Shown: positions 21,452-33,900 of the stretch, piece after piece | Layout: each line of letters begins with the position of its first letter | Position numbering within the stretch: position 1 is the stretch's first letter | DNA from: Drechslerella dactyloides | Lineage: Eukaryota; Ascomycota; Orbiliomycetes; Orbiliales; Orbiliaceae | Assembly: GCA_020064725.1 (NCBI GenBank) | Contig: JAGTWJ010000002.1 | Location: forward strand, 4,526,001-4,590,000 | Direction: 5' to 3' | DNA length: 64,000 nt | The notes under the pieces: model-generated | The model's input: only the letters and a program-made list of their open reading frames with translations | Database searches by the model: none | Told to the model about the DNA's origin: nothing | Position numbers and translations under genes: made by a program

Positions 21452-22475
21452 CTCGCCGGTGCCCTCACCTTCTCCCGAGATCCACTTTGCGCGGAATTGC
21501 GCAAAAGAGGAGTGGATGCGCGTAATCTGACCAGCAGTGAAGTTGAACATGCAAGCGTCGTCGGTGTAGTCCATGAAGTTCTCGATAGGGTCCAACTTAT
21601 CGTCCCCCTTGCAGGTGTCACGGCCTTTGGGGCATCCGAAGGCTGGGCTGGACTCTGGCGCGGTATCATCGACCTGGTCACCGCCTTTGCAACCGCCCTG
21701 GAAGGTATGGAAGAGGTTGAGCCAGTGGCCAATCTCGTGGGTGGCGGTCTTGCCCTGGTCGTAAGGGGCGAAGCTACCGCCGGGGACGGTTTCGCTGTGG
21801 CATTGGCAGCCGTCCATCCAGAAGGTGTCGCTGTCAGGTGTGATGTCCTCGGGGAAGACGCAGATACCTAGGTGGAGCGCGGGTTGCATTAGCTTTGTGC
21901 CTCTTTCGACGGTGAATGCCCATCTGCGTTATATGAGTTGGTCGGTAAGATGTGCATACCAAGGAGACCGCCTCCAAGTTTGCGGAAATACAGGTTCAGG
22001 TCTGCATAGGTGCCCTTTCGCAGCTTCTTCTTCATCGCCAGGCCTTGCTCATCCGAGTCGTCGACGAGTTCCTTGTCGACTGTGCGGGTGATTTCTATGA
22101 GTTTGAATGTGACGCCGGCTTCCTTGTAGTTATCGTTCAAGACATCGAGCTATTCATCGTCCAAAAAACGGCCGAGTTAGTCTTCTTCCGTTTATATGTG
22201 AGTGAGCTATCAGCGTTACGTACCTGGTCCATAAGCTTTTTTTCTGGGATGTTGCCGCCCTTTTCTGTGTCGTCCTCAGAGACGACGTGCATATAGGTGT
22301 TGATGACCAAAGTCTCATCTAGATAATTCTGAAGGGTGCGGGCGTCGGGACGCTGCTCCAGCCTGTTGAGCATCCGAGCGTTATCCATAATTTTCTGTGG
22401 AACATGTTCGTTACCGCAGTTTCTGGCGCTGACGGCGATTGCCAGCAAGGGCAAAACTGCGATGATGGACCGCAT
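21341..22475 (-). CDS. Secreted M43 (pappalysin-like, MEP1-type) metalloprotease with Gly-Glu repeat tail
   Basis: Exons (minus) are 22475-22224, 22149-21960 and 21867-21341; introns are 74 and 92 bases, and the product is 322 residues. Residues 1-17 (MRSIIAVLPLLAIAVSA) form a signal peptide. The catalytic zinc motif HEIGHWLNLFH has the HExxHxxGxxH pattern, followed by the TFQGGC turn and by ENFMDYTDDAC, which provides the Met-turn. The cysteines of the family (GCKGGD, DTCKGDD, DACMFNF) are present. Homologues are extracellular zinc proteases that degrade host or substrate proteins, sometimes contributing to virulence. Unusually, the C-terminus carries about 35 residues of Gly-Glu dipeptides with two Gly-Thr breaks, encoded by a hexanucleotide tandem repeat at 21374-21477, then ends PPRRRWW. 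A TATA box lies 145 bases upstream. Confidence 0.92.
21374..21477. repeat. Hexanucleotide tandem repeat inside the metalloprotease gene
   Basis: Around seventeen imperfect copies of a CCTCGC-type hexamer lie in the coding region, read on the minus strand as Gly-Glu dipeptides with two Gly-Thr variants. The unit keeps the reading frame when copy number changes, so length variation between strains is expected. Confidence 0.85.
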
Positions 22476-22616
22476 ATTGAAAAGATAGGAATATGAGGAG
22501 TGAGAGGATGAGATAGAGTGTGGGATGCTGCTGAGAGATGTAGAGGTAGTTGGTATTCTGGTATGAAGCTGTAGCTTGCGGATGGATATTCGTCGTTAGG
22601 AGGCGATATCGACGCC

Positions 22617-22624
22617 TTTTTATA
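22617..22624 (-). promoter_or_regulatory. TATA box of the metalloprotease gene
   Basis: TATAAAAA on the minus strand, 142-149 bases upstream of the start codon at 22475, with a CT-rich leader between. Fits a regulated, TATA-driven secreted enzyme. Confidence 0.5.
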
Positions 22625-24660
22625 ATTCAGCAGAACCTAAAGAAGGGTTATCTCTAAGGTATGACATCGCTCGTAGTCTCACAGACCCTAGCGAGAGGCT
22701 GGCTGCTCTCTACGAGCTCATGACAGCCTAGTCAGACGGTTAGTCTATGATGCCTCATACGGCGCTACATTGCCGTGACCGATCATGCCGCAGGGATACG
22801 GCTGCCGCGCCATTGGCACAGCATTTGGCATTGGATTGGCAATTTACCCGAGGAATTTCGGTGTAGGTCGCCGTTTTGGGACCTGTCAATCATTCGAGTC
22901 CTTCTATAACAAATATTTGCTTTTAACCAAGTACAACATCATGGTCTGGGTCGGCATGATGGTATCGTGTTCATCCCGGCTAGTCAGACTGCATACTTGA
23001 ATAGTATGATATGGCACAGGAGCCCTAATATTAATATTGCATGCTTGGCGCCGACACCGCGATGTCATATTGCTTTGTGGCATGCATCAAACAGCCTGAT
23101 CGCAGGGGATGTGACATTACTTTTGGAATTGAATTTAGAACGTACTTTTTGTCAGATCGAATCAATCCATGCATGTAGCTCTGTTACCAGTCGGTTGTTT
23201 CCAGAGCCGGGCAGATGCAAACGTTTCCGGCCGTTCGTCATTGCAGAATGCGGGTGATTGCCGCCCCATTCCAGAAGTACTGGCGAAAATCCAACGCTGC
23301 CGCTTGATCAAGGCAAGTTGGCTAGCTGATGCACGAAACGGGGTCTCAAAGGTCACAAGAGCATCGTCAACAGCGATGTTTCGATATTCCTGGAGATCTA
23401 TCCCATGTATCTGCAAGATAAGAACATACAGAAGGTTTGATAGAGGTAACCACGTTGCAACGGGAGCTTGAGCTCAAAGCGTAGGCTTGGCTACACGCGT
23501 ATATGTGCGCAGCCTCTCATTGTCTTCGAACTTTGATGCCAGGCAGCAGTAGCAGCTGACTCACGAGCTCGATGAGATCTCGGGTCAGTAGCTTCAGCAG
23601 TGATGGACAAGCATCGATGCATACCCTTTAGTAATTAGTTAGTACGCATACACTTGTTTCTATAATATATTATACGTTTGTAAGCAGCTATATGGGCGGC
23701 TGCGCTATGGGTGTTGGATATAGACTTACCCCTGTCGCTTCGACGGGCATTACAGGGTAGTTAGTTCATATACTCAATAATTCAGCACTTACAAACAATA
23801 TACTGTAGATTGATCTATGATCTAAAGGATAGGTCGCGGTAATTACGCGGAAGTAAGCCATGGTTCGGTTCCGTTGAAGGCCCCCGTACGCAATGAGCAG
23901 AAAGGGAAACATACGCGGAGTACTTGCCATAAGTACTGCACCACGACATCAAGCGTCTCGCCATCTGACCGCCGGCCAATTGGATCGGAGTCTGCCGGCC
24001 AGTCCCTTCACGAAGACACCGATACGTCCAATTGCCCGTTATGTAAAAAGTGGCCAAAAGACGGGATGGTGGTGTTTTGCTTCTGCAGAGGCGTTATCTA
24101 GGCTGCATCTTGGAGCCGTGGCCAGCGTGGAATAGGAAAGTGGTCATGAAGTTGAGGTTGCGTTGCGTGCTGTTGCAACGGCGGCGAAATGGATATCAGC
24201 AGCCAGCTAGCCAGCGTCGCAAGGCGCCATGGATTCAATCTACCGCAACCATTGTTCCACCGTAATATCATCCGTCGATAGCGAATAACAAATCACCGGA
24301 GAAAGCGAAGGGAGCCACTATGATAACCGTCTTATCTGCCGCTCGACTACTATAGTTACGTCCCAGGCAGGATTTCTGTACCTGCCGCATACATACGGGA
24401 TCTGACGGCGAGGCCTCCGCACCTTCGATTTGGCAGTTTCTGGATTCGGGCTAAAAAACGGGTTTGCGTGATGCTCTGCCTGAAATGCCAAGCGAGCCCC
24501 ACTGCACTCTTTGGTTCTGATTCTTGGTCCCTGCTGCATGCACACATTGATGCATATGCAGCCTGCAGGTCGTTACGGTGGTGGCGGCGGCCGGGATGAT
24601 AAGACGGACGGGCAACCGGACGTCCTTCGTCTTTAGAGTTTCTGCAGGTCGAACAAAGCT

Positions 24661-24702
24661 GCATGCGATTGAAGGTCTGCATGCGATTGAAGGTCTGCAT
24701 GC
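24661..24702. repeat. 18-base tandem repeat
   Basis: Two perfect head-to-tail copies of gcatgcgattgaaggtct (24661-24678 and 24679-24696) plus a partial third. Its unit contains the palindrome gcatgc. No function is inferred. Confidence 0.8.
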
Positions 24703-25857
24703 ACGTACGCAGGGGTTTACAATTCATCATGTGCGAGGCGGATCCTGACGGTTGACGAATTGATGGACCGATTGTAGGTATGTGGGTATGTACCGATCCG
24801 TCTGAATTTCGTATCTACATCGTATTGTATCTGTCAGAATTCGATCTCGTCCATCCATGGAGATTCGCACTCGGAGGCGCTAGAGCCGTGGGTGTAGCCT
24901 AGCCGAAGACGGCTGCTTTCGGCATGATCACCGACTGGACTTTGGTACCGTCGCGTCGATATAGGCACAGACATGGGATGTATTGGCAAATCAGCGGCAT
25001 TCGTCGATTTTGCACGAGACTTAGCTCTGAACTCTATACCTCAATCCGTCAATGCCAGAGCCGATATATCTTTTAGTATCTCGGCTATCAGGATCGATTC
25101 TCGAGATAGATACGTATCGATACACGCGCGTCGTTGATGTCCTGAAAACTCCGAATACCAAGCATTTGCCAATGCAGTCATGCGTGCAGATGCGTCAGCA
25201 AAATCCGAGGCATAGAGTCTTACACGGCTGCAGTTCCGGTACTGAAGCACACCGCTTTTGAAAGATACGGGTTCAACGAGCGCCCGAATAGCAGTTTCCC
25301 GTTTTTCTCATTTGTCAGGTATGCAGAGGTATGCAGAGTGGTCGTCTGACCTCTTTATCGTCTTGGCTGGAGCTCGACTTCGTGAAGTCCGTAGACGCAG
25401 TGAGTCTTGGCGTTAGAGATGCGTAGACAGCATGTAGACGTGTGTAAGATACATGCACTAGCCGGGCGGAGACGGCATGGTAGGTGACAAGGGTATATAT
25501 ATACAATCCATGCATATCGAAATCCGAATGTCATCCATAGCCGCTGCGGGGCCACATATAGGCGGCAGTGTATAGCAGCAGGGATGGGAGTTTCATTCAC
25601 GTACGTAACGTGCACTGATTCAATATGACCAAACCGTGGAATAGCTATGATATCGTCCCGCTGGAGCCGATCCGCAATGTAGAATCAACAATGTCGCTCT
25701 TCTGATGGAATGTCGTTGTCTCTTCCGCGGACCTCCTGGCGTAATTGGAATGTCGTCGTGGCAATTGACTCGCTATATTTGATGTTCAAGTAGACAAGCA
25801 TGTATGCGCCTCCCAGTCAGTCTATGCACGTGCGTATTTACGAGCTCCCGTACAGAG

Positions 25858-27531
25858 TCACTTCCTATTCCTCCTCGCAGCTATACTCAGCCCCGCAAAG
25901 CTGGCATAGACAAAACCGCCAAGGACCCCACTCAACACCCCCCACTCGGTCCGTCCAATGCCGACGAGCACGCCAACGACGACAGCTGTGCCCACGACCG
26001 TAGGCATCATGACATCTAACACACCGACGTGTCTTCTCTTCACATTGTCGAGCGTATCGTACTCCACTTGTATGGCGGCGGCCATGCTCTCTTTGCTAAA
26101 GTTGTCGGTGACGCGTTTCCGGGCGCGCTGCGCGAGAGCGGCTCGCTCAGTGTCGCTGAGCTCGAAGAGGGCTGTTTTAAGAATATCACACCATTGTGAT
26201 GGCTCTGGTGGACGCAACCAGCCGGTGACCCCGTTGTCTAATACTGTCTCCAGAGGACCGCCTGTGTTTGTTGCTAGGACCGGTGTCTAGGATTTATTGG
26301 ACGAGTAAGTAACGAGCAATGCGCAGAACGTACGATACAAGTCACACAAATATGGCGGGAAGCGTACACCTGCAAGCATAGCCTCGAGCGGCACGATGCC
26401 AAAGTGTTCGTTGCTCGGAGTATAGGCGAGAATGCTGGCTGTCCTTAGCAGGAAACTCTTCAACGCCGACGGCACCGACGGTAGGAACAATACGTCGATA
26501 TCGGAGGGTATCGTCAGGGACGAGATGTAGTTCCTGCACGTCGCATGGCGCAGACCCATCGAATCGCAGAGTTTCTCCAGGTCGGCGTGGTATTCGACAT
26601 TCTCCGCAACTCGATTGTCGTAGCCACCTACAACAGCATCATGAGCACCCCATCAACACCCAAGAGCCAAAATGTGGGACTTACCAGCAACAATCAGTCT
26701 AGCTTGCTTCCTCTCACGCTCTCCGAGCCGTGCAAACGCCTCTACGGCCAGTTCGATGTCTTTCTTTCTTTCGAACCGGTTTATCGACAGCACAATCTTC
26801 CTATCACTACCCTGTAGGAATGGATATTTATCTCCTTCCAGCTTCTGCTGGCCCTTTTCGCTCTCGTGCACATCCACGCACGGATAGACAACCCTCGGCA
26901 CAACGTTAATCCTCGGAAACGCGTTCTTGAACACCCCAGCGGTAAATTTGCTGTTGACCACAATCCCGTCCGCTAGACCCGTTGTGAAGCCCTCAACCCA
27001 GTCGAATGGAATCCGGTAAAGTGACTTGACGATCGACTTGCGCGAGGCAAGCAGCTTGTCCGGGAAATGGCAGTAGAATAGGATACGGGTATCGGGAAGG
27101 AAGTACCGTAGCAGCGGAATGCACACGGACAGCTGATCAACGAAGAAGTAGTCGATTGTAGGCGTGACGCTCGTATCCGTCAGGAGCAGCGAGAAGGTCA
27201 AATGTAGCTGGCGGAGAATAGCGCAGAGAATGGAGAAGCGACCAAGTATGGAGGGCGGGAAGATGGTGTTCCCGCGGACGACAACATTAAGAGTCCCTAA
27301 GCCGGCGAAACAGTCAGCGGATGAAAATTGCAACCACTATACTCAAGCATCGTACGTGTACGTACCATCGCGGCATTCGTCGAAGCAGTGCGCCGGATCG
27401 CAGTGCGAGGTATAGATCGTCACGCGGTGACCTAGGTTTTGCAGACCCACGGCGGCGTCGACGACCAGGCGCTCGGCACCGCCGATGCCGAGGTCCGGGT
27501 GGACGAACACGATGTTCTTTCCGTTGGCCAT
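25858..27531 (-). CDS. ALG2: Alpha-1,3/1,6-mannosyltransferase ALG2
   Basis: Exons (minus) are 27531-27366, 27296-26685, 26627-26368 and 26286-25858. Introns are 69, 57 and 81 bases, and the product is 488 residues. ALG2 adds the second and third mannoses from GDP-mannose to the dolichol-linked precursor of N-glycans on the cytosolic face of the ER. The sequence begins KNIVFVHPDLGIGGAERLVV, the GT4 family N-terminus. It has ILFYCHFPDKLLA, VVNSKFTAGVFKN and SINRFERKKDIELAVEAF, and the nucleotide-sugar EX7E motif EHFGIVPLE followed by PVLATNTGGPLE. The C-terminus carries hydrophobic segments (TVVGTAVVVGVLVGIG and after it) that anchor it to the ER. The third junction reads AG then TPVL after a donor inside GGTGTACG. 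Length and order match the family. Confidence 0.95.
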
Positions 27532-28118
27532 GCGTCCGTATCGCTCACTCGGTGCTATGTTGAAGCCGTTGACATGGTGGGTGGGGGTTGATGTTTTTTG
27601 GAGTTTCGGACGCGGGAATCAATATCGGTTGGTGTATCCGTATGCGTCGCGGCCTACCGTGGGGCTCCAACGCAAGGGACATCTAGAACGACCGCATTGC
27701 AGTCGGATGAGAAATCAAGCCATGTATCAATAATATCGGCTGAAAGCGACATCAACAACCATACCGGACTCGGCTCAACGATCAGTTCCTGCATAACGTT
27801 ATTCGGTACTTTGAAAACAGGATATCGGCCGGAGGGCTGTTAAAAGGACCGGCGACGGCGCTGCTATCGGCCGACATACCGACACTGACCTCCTATAAAG
27901 TTGCACCACAGCCAACACAGAACCGCACCACCACACCGGATGTACAGGCCAGGATCTAAGCTCGATTCTAAATCAAGATCCCCTTTCTATGATATCTATC
28001 AGACGTAGCCTCGTACCTCGAGCTGCTTTTTATACACACCGGTCAAAAAGTATCCCGAAACATAATATCAGGCAAGATATTCGCACTCCAAGCAGGCCGT
28101 CAACTCAGCAACATCCGC
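27532..28118. other. Divergent promoter region between ALG2 and the 161-residue gene
   Basis: About 590 bases between two divergent start codons; contains both promoters. A short plus-strand frame beginning at 27989 is out of frame with the downstream gene and is probably leader sequence. Confidence 0.4.
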
Positions 28119-28749
28119 ATGGCTTCCTCTCTCCCAGATCTCGACAAGGCTATTCCTATCTTTGCGGCTGGTAGACGTGCTGAAATAGTGAGAGAAATCC
28201 AAAAGCAGCTTCTCCCTGACTATGATGGTATGCTAGTTCAACCCCTTTACTTAATCATTTCAATTCCGAAAGTCAAGATGTGACACCGTCGAGGTTACAT
28301 ATCAAATCTGCTTTTATGTCCTATCGCACACAAACCGGACTATCAACGCTGAGAAGTAGTTTTCATAACAAGTAATCCACCTTTCTCTTTCGGTGGACGA
28401 AGTCAAGGCAGACCTCCCTCGTATCCTTCGCGGCGAACATGTCAATTCATCCTCCGGAGTCGGCTCCAATAAAGACCGCCCACCACACGCACAGCGACTA
28501 CCAAAGTTCATCGTTGTCGGCGGCGGCTTCTCAGCAGACGATTTTGACGAAATGGAGCGTTCGATAGATTTAACTGCTGGCGGCCAGTTATTTGGGGATG
28601 CCGTCCCCATGTGGCTAAAGCGAAATACGGAGCAAAGAGGTCCGCTGGAGCTACCGCCAGAGGGAATCACGCCAAGGGTTGTTGAATATATTTTAGGGAC
28701 GATGAAAAAGAGGCTGGATGACGCCGCGAAGGAGAGGGGTCTGAAATAG
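28119..28749 (+). CDS. Conserved small fungal protein of unknown function
   Basis: Exons are 28119-28227 and 28373-28749, separated by a 145-base intron (gtatgc...aacaag), giving 161 residues. The only acceptor that keeps the frame yields LLPDYDVIHLSLSVDEVKAD across the junction. The N-terminus reads DKAIPIFAAGRRAEIVREI and the middle GVGSNKDRPPHAQRLPKFIVVGGGFS, then EEGITPRVVEYILGTMKKRL-like helix at the end. From memory, similar small fungal proteins pair an IPIFAxGRRA start with a GSNxxRP...VGGG block, suggesting a Rossmann-like fold. No enzymatic role is established and I assign none. The intron is longer than most in this window but its ends and frame are sound. Confidence 0.7.
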
Positions 28750-29796
28750 AGATTTATACACTCTACGCTCAATGGTTGCGCTGTATACATTTAGAAGCCT
28801 ACAAAGTTCCTAGGTTCCTAGCACGCTATATATAACAGGACCAGAGATCTAGAGGAGCACAATCTTCACAAATGGATAAGCTGTTTATGGTTCCCAATCG
28901 AGTATTTGCTAAGTTAGTTACCATGGTAGAAAAAATTGGTCGAGTGGCATCACCGGTGCATAGCCGCGATATATACGAGTAATGCAATCCGAATGCGGTA
29001 ATTTGCACGCTCCGTATTCGCCAGATATAAAATATGATCCCAGCAAAATAGTCTGTGAATTTTGATATTTCAAGTAAGTGTTGCATCTCAGCACTCGTCT
29101 GTGTATTCTCCTAATCATCATCCCAACCATTGCGAACGTTACACACGCTTATTTACAGGAGAAGATGCCTAAAACACGACTCTGATGGGCTGTAGGTATT
29201 ACGAGCTGAAATCAAGAGGTAGACAACCGAGAAAATTTAAAAGACGATACATGGTATATAATTGCGTGAGTATCAAAACCCGGCAGATCCGCAGAAGAGG
29301 TAAAGGAAAGAATAACAAACTTAAGAAACTGGCTCACAGAACTTTTGTAACCGTTCCGAATGTATATTTCCGTCCGGAAACCGAAGGCTAACAAGTCAAT
29401 GCAAAAGAGTATATAGCGTCCAAAGTACAAAGGAAATGAAGGAAACAAAAACGCTGATATCTCTCGAATCCGGTGATTGTACCACACACACTAAACTCCC
29501 TCCTGGTTCCTATACTATACCAGCCACCTGCTTCCAATGCAATTAATACCAGATCATACTATCATATCGATCATGCATATCATATCGCTTGCAAGCTATG
29601 CATGCACACAAAGGGAAATAAGAAAACATTATATATACTTATATAAAATTTGAACGCCCATCTAAGATTTCCGCACTTGTCCTCCCAGCAATTTTGGTAA
29701 CTCGTGTATACATAGTATTATTGTTCGATCGAGAGACCGCTCGAGATGCCCTTTTACTCCCCTCCGTCTCGGAATATGAAGGGGATGAATTATCGA
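28750..29796. other. Convergent 3' spacer, AT-rich
   Basis: Lies between the stops of the small conserved gene and the double zinc-cluster gene. An open plus-strand frame at 29185-29391 is very Lys/Arg-rich through its A-rich composition and shows no motif; it is not called. Confidence 0.5.
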
Positions 29797-30924
29797 TTAA
29801 TTTGACGACGGCCGCGGCCGCTCAAGCAAGTTATTAATCGACATAATCTCGGCAATTCTATCGCTCGAGTTGATTATATCTGCACCCGTTCGCGGATTCG
29901 GGTTGACGCGCGCACTCTGCGGTGATGTCGGCGGACTCGACATTGTCAGCGACATGTACGATGGCGTCGGCGAGCTCTGGCCGTGCGACGGCGGCGGGAA
30001 TATCGCTGTCGACGGGGAGATGGAGAATTGGTAGGAAGGTGGATACATCGATCCCGATCCCAGTCCCGGCCCCGGCCCCGGTAATGTTGGGGTAGACGAC
30101 GGGTGCGGTGCTGGTGCCAGTGGACGGTACGGCCGCGAGGGGAGCATGTCGGCTGCGCGCCGCGATAGGTCTGCGGAATGGTATCCCGCGTGATGATGAT
30201 GGTATGCAGATTGCGGGTGTGGCGAATAGGAGTGCATGCTCGCGCGCCTTTGTAGGCTATGTTCTGTGTGTGCACGGTGCAGATGGTGATGGTAGGAGAC
30301 GTCGGAAGAGAGTGCTGATGCTGAGGGAAAGGTGTTTGGATAGTCGAAATTAGCCCTGCCGGGGGTGTCTGGCCGAGAGGAGCGGCCTGACGGGGCCGCG
30401 GCAATACAAGGGAGGCCTTTCTCCGAACACCGGTTGCATGTCTGGCCTGGTTGCCGCTCGTAAGGCAGGCACTATCGGCGGCATACGTAGATTAGCTTGT
30501 CATGTTTCTGAACGTACAGTCGAAATTGGAGTTTTGACATACAACTTTGTGGTCTTTCCGGCACTGTGTGCACCGCGGCTGCTTCTTGAAGACGGGCTGC
30601 GGTATCCCGCCATAGCTGTCTGCGGGTACGCAGTCGTATTTGTAATGCCGACACCGCTCGCAACTAGATTCGTCTTCGTCCGCTTTCCTCACACACTGCG
30701 CAGAGAAGAAAAAAATACAAGTCAGCATATCAGTTTGTTCGGATTAAACAGACGTCGTGTGGTGTTTCGGTGATATCCCTGGTCGGTCTGCGACAGCGAC
30801 GGGGTATCCTTGCAGCACCGACGTCAAGAGATGCTCCACAGAAGCTCGAAGCTCGGCTCCATACCTTCTTCTTGTCCTTCCGACAATGAAAGCAGATGTT
30901 CTTGTCCTCGACCCCTCGCGTCAT
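29797..30924 (-). CDS. Protein with two tandem Zn(II)2Cys6 zinc clusters
   Basis: Exons (minus) are 30924-30865, 30695-30543 and 30471-29797; introns are 169 and 71 bases, both phase 0. The product is 295 residues. The first cluster has cysteines at 11, 14, 21, 32, 35 and 42 and the second at 62, 65, 72, 83, 86 and 93. Both have exactly the spacing C-x2-C-x6-C-x10-C-x2-C-x6-C of fungal zinc-cluster DNA-binding domains, and each starts CxxCRKD. Each intron falls directly before the third cysteine, so exon 2 (51 codons) equals the repeat period. The rest is Pro, Ser, His and Gly-rich (YHHHHAGYHS, PGPGPGLGSGS) and disordered, ending in a short helix (RIAEIMSINNLLERP). It is probably a nuclear transcription regulator. 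It lacks the large fungal middle-homology domain. About 6 kb of gene-free DNA lies upstream. Confidence 0.8.
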
Positions 30925-33900
30925 GCTGCCACCATCTATATATTCCAGAACCCAGCGCCCAGGGTATTTTAAACTCCGTCCACCACTCAAGCAAGTATAC
31001 CCGCCTCAACGCAAAAGAGGAGCGTTTATTCCTTCCGTCACGGCTTTAACCTTGCGCGGGCAGGCAACTGCATTAAACCCGTCGAACTATAGGCCCAGCA
31101 AACAATCCTAGGCGCGCGCGCCCACCGCCCTGGGGCCAGGATCTGTCCAATCTGGAAATGATCAGAGGTCTGCTGGCCGTAGTGTGGTTCCGAACCGCGA
31201 ATCTGGGATCCCTCGCCGTCCTGTTTGACCGTGCCCCCAGCAAACGTTCTGCACCGTCGTCTAAAAATGGGGGTCGTTAGCCCGGATGGGCACCCGGCGC
31301 AGTGGGTTTCCCGCAAACTGCGCGGTGGACGTTTTTTGGTGTGTGCGACGGACCGACGACAGGCGGCGTTTTGGCGGTGTTGTGGGCAGTGCTTGGCGGC
31401 AACTCAACCGACGGGCAGACCAGGCCGGGGCAAGAACGTTGGCTGGCGTGATTTTTTCCTCCCGGGCGAAGCGGGATGGGCCAAAGCTGCAGCTTGGGCT
31501 GAGAGGGATGGCTCGGGAAAACGGGTCTTGGTCTTGGTCTGGATATTGTATTCCTGTGTGCGTGTGTAGGTGGTGTGCCTGTACGCCTGTCTCTGTGTAT
31601 CTCACTCGGAGCTCTCGTCGTCGGTCCTGCTCACGGACAGACCCACCACGGCAGTCGGGGAGTCGACACACTCAAGTATATTCCGTATCCCAGGCCAATA
31701 GCCCACCGGTTTCGTAGCTTTCAGCAAGATTTGATCCCGTTCGATTCGATGCGACCGGTGCTGGCTAGTCCGTCGAAGCCTTGTTGTCAGTCTCACGTCC
31801 TGGCGAAGATGTACCGTTCGAGGGCAATCTTTTTCAGCGTGAGGCTTATGTTTATCCGGGTATTGTCCGTCTGCACTGTCCGTATACTGCAGTGCCCAAA
31901 AGTCGGGGTAATGGTCCTGTCAGGAAGAATTATATGGTATCGATAGCAAAGTTGGATATGCTCATGTGGGTGCCGTGCCTCTTTTTAAACCAGGCCGGGT
32001 GGCTTATTGCCAGACAGACAGGCTGCAGCAGTCTTTACAGACCGACCAAGCCGCCGATTACTGGCAGTTATGTAAGTTCAAAGCAAAGGATGTAAAACTC
32101 GGATGCGCACTCAAGTACCTAGGTACTTTGCTCGATGGTCAGTGCAGTGCAGCGTCCGCAGCGCTGTGAGGTACCTAAATATGTAACAGGTGCCCAGCTC
32201 TGGTTCTGCGTGCGTGCGTAAATACTCGAGCGTAGTTGTAGCGTGCGTGATCGATTTCTCCTTCGCTTGCTTCCTTGCTTGCGTGCTTGCTTCACGGGCA
32301 CTGCTTGCTGGTGTCCTGTTTCAATTAAAGGTCCAGTTGAGGCTGAAGAGAATTGATGAAAGGACCAAAATTTAAAAAGCCACAGTGCTACACGCACGGC
32401 TTCCCGGTGTCAATTTGGTAGCCGTCACAATTAATTCCGCTAGCTGGGTCCGCCTGTCTTCTTTTTTTCCCTTCTTTAGCGAGAGGCGGAGGACCCTTCT
32501 TTTTATTAATTTTTGTTTCCTTCTTTCTTTCTTGCTTTCGTTCTGTCAAGATGCACTATGTATCCTCGTGAGCCATGTGCTCCGCACTACAACTATGGGT
32601 ATGTTTTTTCCGAAACGCGAGTCCAATGGGGCGATGTGGCCGTGCACTCGTTGGTCTCCGATCTTGTTATCGTAATGAATGTATGCAGTAGTATGCTATG
32701 TGTGTTCCAAAATTTGATGTGACGTGGAGTTGGAAATTGTCAGCTACGGTCGTAAGATACGTTCATCGTTGTAGTCGTTGCCGTAGTCGTCTTTGTCGCG
32801 AAGGCTGAAACCCTCAAGCGGATATAATATTTCGCTGAACCGCGGCCGGAGTATTGTTTTCTAGGGGGTGTTTAATCAAGGGCGGCCAGTCGCGATCCGG
32901 GAGAATGAGATCATCCTCTTTTGTCTTTCTTTCTTCACTGTGGGACTGCTGTCTATTTAACAAAGAGAACAAAAAGAGGTCACCACGCGATAGGCACCTA
33001 TAGCACTAGCTAGTCCTATATATCCTTCGTGCTATATATGCGGCTGCAGACCGGCACCAGCGAAACAAAAGTTGAAAGCACAAACGAACGAACAACCGGG
33101 TGGAAAAAGAAACATATGCAAAGGAAAGAAGAAAAAAGCGAAAGAGAAAAAGATCCGATTACGCTAGCGGGCCAAGCTGGAAAGAAGATGAGATAGGATC
33201 AAAACAGGATGGTCGACGGTGGGAACAGAGTTACGGCCAGCTCGCCTCGAGACCAGAGGAGAGGATAAGCTTACCGTCCCGACCAATGCAGCGGGAACAG
33301 AAATTTAAAGCGCAGGTCGGGCCCGGCCTTGCGTCTGGTGTGTCGATTTTAATCGATGGTGACACACAGCCAGTGCCTCCTCTTCCACCTCGAGTCCGTT
33401 AATAGAATAGACAGACAGACAAGTCGCAGTTGGGCGTCCGTCCGTACTTCTGCATGGCGCCATTCAGAGCATACGTACGGATGTCCGTCCCCTCGAAGCA
33501 GCTGCATGCTGCTGGCAGCGGTGCACTCGGACTCCTATTAGTGCTCTTGGTCAAGCAGTGACGCCCTTTCGCAAAGCACCTTAAGCGAGGCTGCATATCT
33601 ACTTGGACTTGTCTCCTCGACGGACGAAACGCTAACTCGGATCGGACCCAACCTGCGAGTTATGGGTCCTGCGATGCACGGCCGAGAGCGAGCGCGAGAG
33701 CTAGAGACCCGACTCACACCGTACGTAAGTAACATCAGCAATAGGGCCAGCTACTAATTGCTAGTGCGAAGGGGGTTACCGTCCTTGCAGTTCCGAAGCT
33801 GATTACGATTATGCCCGTGTCATGACTCCAGTCGGCAGCAAGCGGCAGGCCGGCAGCGATATCCCAGCTCCCGCATGGAGGCAATCGGTACATGGAACAG

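Larger units (their letters stand above)
22476..25857. other. Long intergenic region upstream of the metalloprotease gene
   Basis: About 3.4 kb without a supportable gene. It includes the metalloprotease promoter and an 18-base tandem repeat at 24661-24702. A minus-strand open stretch of 84 codons (23162-23416) has no recognisable motif. Composition is near that of the genes, unlike the AT-rich block at 1.3-4.2 kb. Confidence 0.5.

Noticed and set aside
21497..21871. 124-codon plus-strand open frame
   Set aside because: Antisense of the catalytic exon of the M43 metalloprotease, whose HExxHxxGxxH motif fixes the real strand.
29185..29391. Lys/Arg-rich 68-codon open frame resembling a ribosomal-protein tail
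   Set aside because: Basic character comes from an A-rich stretch; no family pattern, no promoter and no partner exons.
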